A stretch of DNA of 64,000 bases, from contig JBEBIT010000008.1 of NCBI GenBank assembly GCA_040080215.1, forward strand, positions 1 through 64,000, written 5' to 3'. This document shows, piece after piece, positions 25,914 through 33,994 of this stretch. The first letter of the stretch is position 1, and the number at the start of each line of letters is the position of its first letter. A program made the translations under genes and the position numbers. The notes under the pieces are model-generated. The model searched no databases. It saw nothing but the letters and a program-made list of their open reading frames with translations, and was not told the DNA's origin. Source of the DNA: CAIUGU01 sp040080215. Lineage in GTDB: Bacteria > Pseudomonadota > Gammaproteobacteria > Steroidobacterales > Steroidobacteraceae.

Positions 25914-26750
25914 TTACTCCTGCTTGGGCGGAGCCACGCCCTGTGACTGCTTGGGATCCGCGGCGTCGCAGTACCACTCGAACGCGAGCTGCCTTGGTAG
26001 TCCGCGTTCCGCGAGGATCTCGAACGTATGCGGCTTCGTGTAGATCTTCGGGTCCGTGAAGGTGTAGCGCATCGTGAGGCGATTGCCATCGGGGGACAGG
26101 CTGTAGCGCTCGACCAGGACCGTCTCCGGCGTCTTGTAGCCGCCGGCCGGGACACCGCCTGGCGTGAGTCCGACGGTTTCGAACACCAGCGCACCGCCTT
26201 CATAGCGGCCTACCGAATGGCCGGTCGCGGTCGGCACAAAGCGCTTGAGGTCGGGATGCGGACGGCCGTCCATGTAGATGTTCCGGCCAAGGCCCGGATT
26301 CTCACGGACGATCACGACCTCGTCGCGGTCCTGCACGATGTGGAACGCGGCCGAGTTCGGTTCAATTCCGCCAGGGAAGCCGCACGTGCCGGCAGTAACC
26401 ACGTAGGCCTCGCCGTTCTGGTACTTCTTGTTCGGATCCCATGCACCCGTCCGCGGGCCTGCCTTCTTCTCGCGTTCCCGCTGTTCCGCGTAGGCCGGAG
26501 TCAGGGAGGCTTGCGGAAAACCCGCGGCGAGGTTGTCGAAACTGCCGGACCCGGTCGCATCGATGCGAACCCAGGCACCAGTCAGGTCCGGAATGCCACC
26601 GGCCGGCTGTGCCGCGCTTGCGGGTGCGACAGTACCGAGCGCGCCCGCGGCGACCGTGATCGGGATCGCCAGCCACCGTGAGAAGCGGCGGACAGCAGGC
26701 GGACTGCGTCTTGCAATCGTCGCGTTGGTTAGCGAAGCGTGGGCTGGCAT
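25914..26750 (-). CDS. Secreted 'DL(S/T)G-x-W' family protein, type 2, first gene of module 2
   Basis: A 278-residue exported protein of unknown function, counterpart of the 18310 protein. A long arginine-rich N-terminus and hydrophobic core (WLAIPITVAAGALGTVAPASA) lead to IPDLTGAWVRIDATGSGSFDN. Type 2 blocks follow: VTAGTCGFPGG, RNIYMDGRPHP, ATGHSVGRYEGGALVFETVG, PAGGYKTPETVLVERY, DPKIYTKPHTFEI, WYCDAADP and the terminal PPKQE. The ATG at 26750 has GGAGA upstream; an ATG at 26789 is less likely. A class B operator-like 14-mer lies 45 bases upstream, between this gene and the LacI gene that precedes it on the same strand. Confidence 0.8.
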   Translation of the reverse strand: MPAHASLTNATIARRSPPAVRRFSRWLAIPITVAAGALGTVAPASAAQPAGGIPDLTGAWVRIDATGSGSFDNLAAGFPQASLTPAYAEQREREKKAGPRTGAWDPNKKYQNGEAYVVTAGTCGFPGGIEPNSAAFHIVQDRDEVVIVRENPGLGRNIYMDGRPHPDLKRFVPTATGHSVGRYEGGALVFETVGLTPGGVPAGGYKTPETVLVERYSLSPDGNRLTMRYTFTDPKIYTKPHTFEILAERGLPRQLAFEWYCDAADPKQSQGVAPPKQE

Positions 26751-26794
26751 TGTGGGTCTCCGGAGGGCTCCATCCAGCGGCCTCGGCACTGAAA

Positions 26795-26808
26795 TGGAAA
26801 CGATTACA
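26795..26808. promoter_or_regulatory. LacI-type operator candidate TGGAAACGATTACA (class B, site 3)
   Basis: This 14-mer has the CGATTACA half of the class B palindrome and a degenerate left arm; 10 of 14 positions are symmetric about the central CG. It is just upstream of the leftward module 2 operon and downstream of a lacI gene. Confidence 0.45.
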
Positions 26809-26894
26809 CCGTTACGATGTCGGGAATCTAGCGCAATCGATGCGCAGAGGGCAATGCTGGATCTTCGCTGCTGCAGTGCGATATCGCGAGGCGG

Positions 26895-27947
26895 TCAGTC
26901 GGCCCGGCCGGTCGAGGTACGAACGATCAGCGAATGCGGCAGGACGATGGTGCGCACCGCATCGCCCGACAGGTCGGCCTCGTCCTGCAGCATCTCGATC
27001 ATGAGCTGCATGGCCATTTCGCCGATGGCGGCCTGTGGCTGGTGGATCGTGGTCAGCGGCGGGTCGCAGTAGCCGGAAAAGCGGATGTCGTCAAAGCCGA
27101 CGATCGAGATATCGCGGGGTATCCTCAGTCGGGTTTCCTTGATCGCACGAGCAGCGCCGATCGCCATTTCGTCGTTGGAGCAGAACACGCCGGTCGGCTT
27201 CATTGGCTTGCCGAGCAGCGTTTTCATCGCGGCATAGCCAGAGGGCGCCGAGAAGTCGCCGTTGACGATGAGTTCCTCGTCGACCTTGATCTTTGCCTGG
27301 GCCATGCATTGCCTGAAGCCGGCAAGCCGGTCCTTGCTCAAGGGGTTGTGCATCGGGCCCGTGATCTTGGCGATGCGCGTGTGCCCGAGGCGGATCAGGT
27401 GCTCCGTTGCCATGGCCGCCGCCGCGACGTTGTCGATCCTCACGTTCGGCAGCTTGATGTGGTCGAAATATTCGCAAGCGGTAACGACCGGGATGGATGA
27501 GCGCTCGTCGTCCGTCGCATTCTTGAGGATCGAGGGCAGCAGGGCGCCGAGCAGGATCAGGCCATCCGCTTCCTTGCGTGCCAGCATGGAGGCATAGCTG
27601 TCCAGCCTTTCCTGGTTGCCCTGGCTTTCCCCAAGCAGCACCTTGTAACCGCTCAGGTGGGCGAGGTTCTCGATGCCACGGATGACGTTCGAGAAGAACG
27701 GGTTATGGATGGAAGGCACGACGACGACGATGCTGTCGCTCTTCTGGCGGCGCAGGCGGCTCGCGAGCGCATTGGGGCGGTAGCCGGACTTGCGGATTGC
27801 GTTCTCGACCCGCTCGCGGGTGGCGGCACGGACGGTGTCCGGGGAGGCCAGGGTCCTGGAGACGGTTGCGACCGAAACCTTGGCAACGCGGGCCACGTCC
27901 CGGATCGTGGGCGTCTGGCTCGTCTTCGTGCGGGTTCGGCGTGTCAT
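26895..27947 (-). CDS. LacI-family transcriptional regulator (second of two)
   Basis: A 350-residue LacI/GalR repressor. The DNA-binding domain has TIRDVARVAKVSVATVSRTL at about residues 13-32 and the hinge NALASRLRRQKSDSI. The sensing domain shows VVVPSIHNPFFSNVIRGIE, GVFCSNDEMAIGAARAI and ISIVGFDDIRFSGYCDPPLTTI. It is about the usual family length. It is divergent from the TIM-barrel gene at 28171, with a class A box at 28017, and is followed on the same strand by module 2, with a class B box at 26795. It could control either set. It is not a close duplicate of the 4963 regulator, since the recognition helices differ (SIKTVSR against SVATVSR). Confidence 0.93.
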   Translation of the reverse strand: MTRRTRTKTSQTPTIRDVARVAKVSVATVSRTLASPDTVRAATRERVENAIRKSGYRPNALASRLRRQKSDSIVVVVPSIHNPFFSNVIRGIENLAHLSGYKVLLGESQGNQERLDSYASMLARKEADGLILLGALLPSILKNATDDERSSIPVVTACEYFDHIKLPNVRIDNVAAAAMATEHLIRLGHTRIAKITGPMHNPLSKDRLAGFRQCMAQAKIKVDEELIVNGDFSAPSGYAAMKTLLGKPMKPTGVFCSNDEMAIGAARAIKETRLRIPRDISIVGFDDIRFSGYCDPPLTTIHQPQAAIGEMAMQLMIEMLQDEADLSGDAVRTIVLPHSLIVRTSTGRAD

Positions 27948-28016
27948 TTTTGTGGCAAGTCACAGCGGGGACCCATTGTTGCGGATGCCCGTATACGCTG
28001 CAATGGCAAGGGACGT

Positions 28017-28046
28017 TTGACAGCGGTGTCAGTCGCGCTGCAAGCT
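28017..28046 (+). promoter_or_regulatory. LacI-type operator overlapping a -35 box (class A, site 2)
   Basis: TTGACAGCGGTGTCAG starts at 28017; its core TGACA-N4-TGTCA occupies 28018-28031. TTGACA fits a -35 element, and CAAGCT follows 18 bases later (28041-28046). It lies between the divergent lacI gene (start 27947) and the TIM-barrel gene (start 28171). Confidence 0.6.
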
Positions 28047-28170
28047 CCCGCGGGCCTGCCGGTCGCGTAATTGGGGATGCGCTGACCCGGCGCTGCGGGT
28101 CGCGGCGCAGTGGATAATCGAAGTCCTTGTCCCCACTGGCATGCCATCAGAATCGTTGCGGGAACCGACC

Positions 28171-29409
28171 ATGATCCAGTCTTTCAAGCCTCGCGCCATG
28201 AAGCTCAGCGTGTTGACCGCTGCATTGCGCGGACTCGTGCCGGCTGCGCGCCGCGAAGCCGACCCGGATCTGGAAGTGGAGGCGTGGCTCGATTTCGCCC
28301 GTGAGATCGGCTCGCCCAACATCCAGCTGTCGTGTGCCCTGCATCCGGACGAAAGCGACATCCCTGCCGAGGCGATGCTCGATCCCGTGGCCAATACGCT
28401 CGATCTGCGCAAGCCGCTGGACGCGAGGCGCGTGGCCCGTATCGAGCTTGCGATGCGTTCGACCGGAACGGGTTTGTCCGATCTCGCGTACTTCGACAAC
28501 ATGCTGGTTGCCGCGCCCGCCGCGCGTCGCTTGCGCCACGAGTTGATGCTGCGTGTGTTCGATGCCGCGACGGCATTGGGCGTCAAGGCGGTGTGCGGCT
28601 TTGTCGGGCGCAATCCCGATCTCGAGATGGACCAGAACCTCGCCATGTTCGAGGAGGTATTCGTGCCGCTCCTGCGCGAAGCGAAGGCGCGCGGCCTCGT
28701 GTACCGCGTCGAGCAGTGCCCGATGCCGGGCTGGAATGTCTCGGACAAGTGGCACAACAACATTGCCTACGCTCCAGGACCGTGGATTGCGTTGCACCGG
28801 ATCTGCGAGAAGCACGGTGTCGGTGACCAGTTCCGCATCCACTACGATCCTTCGCATGCCATCCTCATGGGGCAGGACACCCGCTCGCTGTTCCAGTACC
28901 TCAAGGATGAGGGCTACGGGTTCCTCATCGACGGCTTCCACGTGAAGGGACAAGTGATCGATGCGCGCGGCGTGTCGGCGTGGGGGTACGGTGGCCAGAC
29001 GATGCAGCGCGGCGACTGGGTGGACGGCAAGCCGGCGAGGGATCCGTCACTGCAACGAAACGCATGGAAGAAGCAGGTGGTGCTCGCGGAACACGAATTG
29101 CCGGGCACAGCGCGACACGATCCGCTTGCATACCTGCAAAACCGCAGTGTCGACTGGCTCGATCACCAGCTCGCGGCTCGTGAGTTGCTGTCGATCGATG
29201 CGTCGCAGACGTATCTCGTCGTCGAGCACGAGTATCCCCCGGCGCGCGTCGACGACCGCCAGAAGCTCGGGCCGATCCTCCAGGGCTCGATGGCGTTCAT
29301 CAAGGCCATCGACGAGGCCGCCGCCGCAATGCACGCGCTGCAGACGGAAGTGCTTGCGGCGCAGGGGATCCCGGTCCAGGGAATCGGCCGCGAGCCCTAT
29401 CGCTCCTGA
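28171..29409 (+). CDS. Cytoplasmic sugar isomerase/epimerase-like TIM-barrel protein
   Basis: A 412-residue TIM-barrel protein of the xylose-isomerase-like superfamily, with no export signal. Recognisable segments are LKAVCGFVGRNPD-like VKAVCGFVGRNPDLEMDQN, GLVYRVEQCPMPGW, FRIHYDPSHAILMGQDT (a typical metal-binding stretch), DGFHVKGQVIDARG and YLVVEHEYPP. It is longer than the other barrels here by about 100 residues at the C-terminus. GGGAA precedes the ATG at 28171; an ATG at 28141 is an alternative. It is followed after 42 bases by a Gfo/Idh/MocA oxidoreductase, a pairing common in pathways for unusual or keto sugars. The substrate is not deducible. Confidence 0.82.
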   Translation: MIQSFKPRAMKLSVLTAALRGLVPAARREADPDLEVEAWLDFAREIGSPNIQLSCALHPDESDIPAEAMLDPVANTLDLRKPLDARRVARIELAMRSTGTGLSDLAYFDNMLVAAPAARRLRHELMLRVFDAATALGVKAVCGFVGRNPDLEMDQNLAMFEEVFVPLLREAKARGLVYRVEQCPMPGWNVSDKWHNNIAYAPGPWIALHRICEKHGVGDQFRIHYDPSHAILMGQDTRSLFQYLKDEGYGFLIDGFHVKGQVIDARGVSAWGYGGQTMQRGDWVDGKPARDPSLQRNAWKKQVVLAEHELPGTARHDPLAYLQNRSVDWLDHQLAARELLSIDASQTYLVVEHEYPPARVDDRQKLGPILQGSMAFIKAIDEAAAAMHALQTEVLAAQGIPVQGIGREPYRS

Positions 29410-29451
29410 GTGATCGCGGCCGGACAAGAACAACAAGACGAGGGAAGCAAG

Positions 29452-30600
29452 ATGAGCTCGGAAGTGAAGGCCGACAGGCCGCTGCGTGCCGGCATCGTGG
29501 GAGGCGGTCAGGGTGCCTTCATCGGTCGCGTGCACCGCATGGCAGTCGAGCTCGACGGTGCGGCGCGCATTGTCGCCGGGGCGCTGTCGTCTGATCCTGC
29601 GCGCAACCGCGCGAGCGCGGCGGAATGGTTCCTCGATCGGGCCTACGACTCCTACGCGACGATGGCTATGGAAGAGGCAAAGCGGCCCGACGGTATCGAC
29701 TTCGTCATCATCGCGACACCGAATCACCTGCATTTCCCGGTCGCAAAGGCCTTCCTGGATGCGGGCATCCATGTCGTGTGCGACAAGCCGATTGCGCTCT
29801 CCGTCGACGAGGCAACGACGCTCAAGACGCTCGCGGAGCAGCGGTCGCTGGTGTTCGGCCTGACCCACACTTACACGGGCTATCCCGCCGTCATCGAAGC
29901 TCGCGAGCGGGTCCGCTCGGGCCAGGTGGGCGAAGTCCGCAAGGTGCTTGTCGAATACCTGCAGGACTGGTTGATGGATCCGCTCGAGTCCACCGGCCAG
30001 AAGCAGGCCTCGTGGCGCACCGATCCGAAGAAGTCGGGCGAGAGCGGCTGTGTCGCCGACATCGGCACGCACTGCGAGAACCTGCTGGAGTTCATCACTG
30101 GCCTTGAGATCAAGTCGCTGTGCGCGGACTTCAGGATCTTCGTGGAAGGCCGGCTGCTCGACGACGACGCGAACATCCTGCTGCGCATGAACAACGGCGC
30201 GACAGGCGTGCTGACCTGCTCGCAGGTGGCATGCGGCGAATCGAACGGCCTCAGTATCCGCATCTACGGATCGGAGGGCGGGCTCGAATGGCACCAGCAG
30301 GATCCGAACATCCTTGTCTTCAAGCCGAAAGGCCAGCCACACCAGCGTCTCGAAGTCGGTAACGGTTACATGGGCTCAGGCGCGAAGGGCGTCACGCGAC
30401 TGCCGTCCGGTCATCCCGAGGGCTACATCGAAGCGTTTGCGACTTTGTATCGCAGCATCATCCGCGACATCTGGCGCCATCGCAGCGGCGTGCCGCTCGC
30501 GAGGGACTATCCAACTGCAGCGGACGGCGTCCGCGGTCTTGCGTTCCTGGCTTGCGCGATCGATAGCGCGCGGCGCGGCGCTCAGTGGGTGGATCTGTAG
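29452..30600 (+). CDS. Gfo/Idh/MocA-family oxidoreductase (second of two)
   Basis: A 382-residue NAD(P)-dependent oxidoreductase without a signal peptide. The Rossmann start is LRAGIVGGGQGAFIGRVHRMA; FVIIATPNHLHFPVAKAFL and VVCDKPIALSVDEA are standard family blocks, with DKP for EKP. GESGCVADIGTHCENLLEFI carries the catalytic Asp/His region. GAGGGAAGC precedes the ATG at 29452; the in-frame ATG at 29410 is weaker. It is in an operon with the TIM-barrel gene at 28171 under the class A operator. It may oxidise or reduce a keto-sugar produced or used by that partner; this is inference from co-location. Confidence 0.87.
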   Translation: MSSEVKADRPLRAGIVGGGQGAFIGRVHRMAVELDGAARIVAGALSSDPARNRASAAEWFLDRAYDSYATMAMEEAKRPDGIDFVIIATPNHLHFPVAKAFLDAGIHVVCDKPIALSVDEATTLKTLAEQRSLVFGLTHTYTGYPAVIEARERVRSGQVGEVRKVLVEYLQDWLMDPLESTGQKQASWRTDPKKSGESGCVADIGTHCENLLEFITGLEIKSLCADFRIFVEGRLLDDDANILLRMNNGATGVLTCSQVACGESNGLSIRIYGSEGGLEWHQQDPNILVFKPKGQPHQRLEVGNGYMGSGAKGVTRLPSGHPEGYIEAFATLYRSIIRDIWRHRSGVPLARDYPTAADGVRGLAFLACAIDSARRGAQWVDL

Positions 30601-30641
30601 TCGCTGATGACGCGGTTGCCGTTGGCTCCCAAAGGACGCTT

Positions 30642-30737
30642 GTGAACAGACGTGACCTTCTCGATTCAGCCTCACTTGCGACTGCGGTTTCGTTGCCCGG
30701 ATCGTCCCGATCGTTCAAAACGGCCACGGCTGCGTGA
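30642..30737 (+). pseudogene. Orphan Tat-signal leader, gene body lost
   Basis: A GTG at 30642 with AAAGGA at good spacing begins a 31-codon frame, VNRRDLLDSASLATAVSLPG and on, that looks like a twin-arginine signal peptide and then stops at TGA 30735-30737. No continuation resembling an enzyme is seen in the other frames before the next gene. It is either the 5' stump of a deleted Tat-exported protein or a very small secreted peptide; the stump is more likely. Confidence 0.45.
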
Positions 30738-30852
30738 GGCGACCGCTTAGCGGCTACGTTCTTCCTGCAGTTGGGGAGCGTTGCAACCACCCCAACGACA
30801 ACGGGTAACATTGCCCGCCTGACGTGGTTCAAGGCCGAACGAGGGGGAAAGT

Positions 30853-31995
30853 GTGGCGGTGATCAACAGCATTGCGGATTTGCGGGACCTTGCCCGCAAG
30901 CGGGTTCCCCGGGCTATTTTCGAGTATGCGGATCGAGGTTCATACGACGAGATTACGCTGAGGCGCAATCGCGCGGACCTCGAGGCGCTAGAACTCAGGC
31001 AGCGCGTGATGATCGACCTGTCGCAGCTGTCGGTGGCGACCACCGTGCTCGGTGAGCCGTGGAGCTTCCCGGTGGCAATTGCTCCCACTGGTCTCACGGG
31101 GCTTTTCCACGGCAATGGCGAGATTCACGGCGCGAGAGCAGCACAACAGGTCGGCGTGCCATTCACGTTGAGTACGATGTCCATCTGCTCGATTGAGGAC
31201 GTCGCAGGCTCAGTCACGAAGCCGTTCTGGTTCCAGTTGTACCTGATGAAGGACCGCAGCTTCAATGAGGAGCTGATCGCACGGGCGGTGGCCGCCCGAT
31301 GCAGTGCGTTGATGCTGACGCTCGACCTGACGGTGATGGGAGTGCGGCGACGCGATGCGAAGAACGGCCTCAGCATTCCCCCGCGCCTGACGCTGCGCAA
31401 CGCGCTCGATATCGCGAGCAAGCCCGCATGGGCGATGGGTGTCCTGTTCGGCAAGCGTCGCACGTTCGGCAACCTTGTGGCGCGCATGCCGGACACAGGC
31501 GGTCTGCTGACGTTGTCCCAGTGGATCGCGACGCAGTTCGATCCTTCCATCACATGGGCAGACCTCGAATGGGTGCGGGCGCGTTGGCCCGGAAAGCTCA
31601 TCGTCAAGGGCGTGCTAGACGCCGAGGATGCCCGCCTCGCGGCAGAGCACGGGGTTGATGCGCTCGTGGTGTCGAACCACGGGGGCCGGCAGCTCGACAG
31701 CGCGCCGTCGACGATCTCTGTCCTGCCTGAAGTCGTTGAGGCCGTGGCCGGACGCTGCGAGGTGCTCTTCGATGGCGGCGTCCAGAGCGGCCAGGATGTC
31801 TTGAAGGCGCTTGCGCTGGGTGCTCGTGGCTGCCTTATTGGCAAGGCGTTCCTGTACGCGCTGGCAGCAAGGGGCGAAGCCGGGGTGCTGCTGGCGCTTG
31901 AGATCCTGCGCAAAGAGCTTGAAGTGAGCATGGCCCTGTCCGGCTGCACGGATGCCCGCAAGATCGACGCATCAATCCTGCGGGGGACGCGATGA
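30853..31995 (+). CDS. FMN-dependent alpha-hydroxy acid dehydrogenase (LldD/lactate-type)
   Basis: A 380-residue flavoenzyme oxidising an L-2-hydroxy acid such as lactate, glycolate or mandelate. The TIM-barrel family is identified by FPVAIAPTGLTGLFHGNGE, PFWFQLYLMKDR, LTLDLTVMGVRRRD, the FMN/catalytic stretch LIVKGVLDAEDARLA, VVSNHGGRQLDSAPSTI with the active-site His, and VLFDGGVQSGQDVLKALALGA. The length matches LldD. The GTG at 30853 follows GAGGGGGAAAGT and gives the usual N-terminus. It stands alone, convergent with the metallo-beta-lactamase-fold gene. It may remove a hydroxy acid formed by the surrounding pathway. Confidence 0.9.
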   Translation: MAVINSIADLRDLARKRVPRAIFEYADRGSYDEITLRRNRADLEALELRQRVMIDLSQLSVATTVLGEPWSFPVAIAPTGLTGLFHGNGEIHGARAAQQVGVPFTLSTMSICSIEDVAGSVTKPFWFQLYLMKDRSFNEELIARAVAARCSALMLTLDLTVMGVRRRDAKNGLSIPPRLTLRNALDIASKPAWAMGVLFGKRRTFGNLVARMPDTGGLLTLSQWIATQFDPSITWADLEWVRARWPGKLIVKGVLDAEDARLAAEHGVDALVVSNHGGRQLDSAPSTISVLPEVVEAVAGRCEVLFDGGVQSGQDVLKALALGARGCLIGKAFLYALAARGEAGVLLALEILRKELEVSMALSGCTDARKIDASILRGTR

Positions 31996-32014
31996 AAATG
32001 ACGGGCAGTACCTG

Positions 32015-32890
32015 TTACTGCCAGCCGTTGCGCCAGTAAAGGCACATGCGGTCGACGTTGAGCGGCAGGTACTCGTCGTAGGTCACCCAGCTCGCGTATT
32101 TCGGGAGCTTGATTTCCTTTGGCGCGACGTCGGGGCACTTGCCCTGCATGTGGGCGACGCGGACGGCTTCCTTCAGGTCCGTGAAGTAGCCCTTCATCGC
32201 GCGGATGTCGTCCTTGTCGCCCCAGCCCTTGGGGTTGTTCGCACGCGGATGGCTGACGACCAGCTTCTCCCAGTCGAGCGCGAGCACGCGGTCGATACCT
32301 TCCAGCCATTCGTCGACGTAGGAGTCGAACATGCTGCGCCAGAAGATTTCCTTCACCGGCAGCCAGTCGGCGGCGTAGATGACCTTCTGGTCGGGTACCG
32401 AGATCACGAGACTGTTGTCGGAGTGATTGCGGCCAAGGTAGAGCAGGTCGACGCGGGTCTTGCCTACTTTAAGCGTCATCTTGTCGTTGACCAGCTTCGT
32501 CGGCAGCGGGATGGCCGGGTTCTTCAGGCGATCAAGCTGCACACGGGCAAGTCGATGCGCAACGAACTCAGTGCCTTTCTCCTGGAATACCGCGCCACCT
32601 TCGATGTGGTCGTAATGATGATGGCTGTAGACCACATACTTGATCGGCGCCTGCGTGATCTTGCGAATCTCCGCGAGGTACACGGGCGCCGTGGTCGTGC
32701 TGATCGGATCAGTGACGACGACGCCTGCCGGGTCGACGACGAACATCGACTGGTAACCGCGGTACTGGAAGATGTACACGCCCGGCATGACGTTCTTCAC
32801 CTCAGCGGGAGGCGGTTCGGCTCCCATGAGCACGCTGCTCACGGCGCCCAGGCACAGCAGGGCGATCAGTCGAAAGAGTCGGTGGTGCAT
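32015..32890 (-). CDS. Secreted metallo-beta-lactamase-fold hydrolase
   Basis: A 291-residue MBL-fold enzyme with a signal peptide (LFRLIALLCLGAVSSVLMGAEP). The metal motif is YSHHHYDHIEGG (HxHxDH), followed by VDLLYLGRNHSDNSLVIS with a further metal His, and SHPRANNPKGWGDKDD near the end. The ligand set fits a zinc hydrolase of the subclass seen in SoxH- or lactonase-like proteins rather than a true lactamase; no resistance role is implied. It is convergent with the FMN dehydrogenase (19 bases between stops) and upstream of nothing in an obvious operon. The substrate is unknown. Confidence 0.85.
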   Translation of the reverse strand: MHHRLFRLIALLCLGAVSSVLMGAEPPPAEVKNVMPGVYIFQYRGYQSMFVVDPAGVVVTDPISTTTAPVYLAEIRKITQAPIKYVVYSHHHYDHIEGGAVFQEKGTEFVAHRLARVQLDRLKNPAIPLPTKLVNDKMTLKVGKTRVDLLYLGRNHSDNSLVISVPDQKVIYAADWLPVKEIFWRSMFDSYVDEWLEGIDRVLALDWEKLVVSHPRANNPKGWGDKDDIRAMKGYFTDLKEAVRVAHMQGKCPDVAPKEIKLPKYASWVTYDEYLPLNVDRMCLYWRNGWQ

Positions 32891-32994
32891 TGTCGTTCCT
32901 CTAGATCATTCCATCTGTTCATGAGCAGTTTTCTTCCAGGGTCCCGCAGAGGCGATGGCCGGACGCAAGCCTGGCAGACTCGGGTCCGTCGAGT

Positions 32995-33855
32995 TCACGG
33001 ACGCGGTTCGCCACGCGCCGCGGCAATCGCCGCTGTTGCCAGTGGCTTCATCAATGCATATCCGTCCCTGTTGGGATGGACGCCGTCGTTGGTCAGCGTC
33101 TTGGTCAGGCCAAGTGCCTTGTCGGCAAGCACGGCGTGATAGTCGACGTAACGAATGCCCTTGCCGGCAGCATAACCTTGCAGCCATGCGTTCAGGCGCG
33201 CGATGGTCGGCGCCGGATCGAGCCCGGGTTTCCACGGGAAATCGGCAGCAGGCGGAACCGACGCGAGGATGACCTCGATGCCATGTGCCTCGGCCAGCTC
33301 CACCATCGACTGGATATTCGCCTGCACCGTCTCGAGCGTGGTCGGCCCGGAGTTGCCGGCGACATCGTTGGTGCCCCCCATGATGTGGACCGCGATGGGT
33401 TCGAGTGCCACGACATCCTGGCGGAAGCGCACCAGCATCTGCCCCGTGGTCTGGCCGCTGATGCCACGATCGATGACGCCGGCAGAAAACAGGGCGGGAT
33501 CGCCCAGCTTCCAGAATTCGGTAATCGAATCACCCATGAAGACGACGCGCTGTTCATCCGCGGCGGGCGAGCCGAGCGCACGATTCTCGGCTTCGTAACG
33601 GCACAACTGGGCCCAGTCGTTCGCGAGGCGTTCCGCATCGGTGCGCTGGCGGGCGGCCGCAGTGGCCGGGTCCGCTGGCAGCTGGGTTGCCCCTGGCTCG
33701 AGGAGCCGGGCAAGCCGCGGCGTCAGCGTGCCGGCTGCCGCGGCCGGTGGGGGACAGGGTTGCCCGGTGATGCCAACGGCGCGCTGCGGTGCGGCAGCCC
33801 CAATCAGTGCCATCGGGAATGTGACCAGCACGACGACGGCGATCAAGCGCTTCAT
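32995..33855 (-). CDS. Secreted SGNH/GDSL-family esterase
   Basis: A 286-residue SGNH hydrolase with signal peptide (MKRLIAVVVLVTFPMALIGAAA). Catalytic blocks are visible: block I VVFMGDSITEFW (nucleophilic Ser), block II GISGQTTGQM (oxyanion Gly), block III IMGGTNDVAGN (Asn), and block V NDGVHPNRDGY with the catalytic Asp and His. Such enzymes remove acyl groups from sugars or lipids, so acetyl-glycoside deacylation is plausible here. The ATG at 33855 has GGAG upstream; the frame extending to 34176 overlaps the divergent TIM-barrel gene and is not used. A class A operator lies in the divergent gap. Confidence 0.88.
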   Translation of the reverse strand: MKRLIAVVVLVTFPMALIGAAAPQRAVGITGQPCPPPAAAAGTLTPRLARLLEPGATQLPADPATAAARQRTDAERLANDWAQLCRYEAENRALGSPAADEQRVVFMGDSITEFWKLGDPALFSAGVIDRGISGQTTGQMLVRFRQDVVALEPIAVHIMGGTNDVAGNSGPTTLETVQANIQSMVELAEAHGIEVILASVPPAADFPWKPGLDPAPTIARLNAWLQGYAAGKGIRYVDYHAVLADKALGLTKTLTNDGVHPNRDGYALMKPLATAAIAAARGEPRP

Positions 33856-33894
33856 GCAGACAACTCCGGATGAAAACAGGCTGCGGGCGCAATG

Positions 33895-33923
33895 TTGACA
33901 GCGCTGTCTAGGCCACGCAAGCT
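33895..33923 (+). promoter_or_regulatory. LacI-type operator overlapping a -35 box (class A, site 3)
   Basis: TTGACAGCGCTGTCTA starts at 33895; GACAGCGCTGTC is a perfect 12-base palindrome. TTGACA is a consensus -35 and CAAGCT lies 17 bases downstream (33918-33923). It lies between the divergent SGNH esterase (start 33855) and Tat TIM-barrel gene (start 33995). Confidence 0.62.
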
Positions 33924-33994
33924 GCATCAAACAAATACGGGTGTCACGCCTGATGCCCGCGACAACACCAAGGTTTGCACACGGAGGGGAACCC

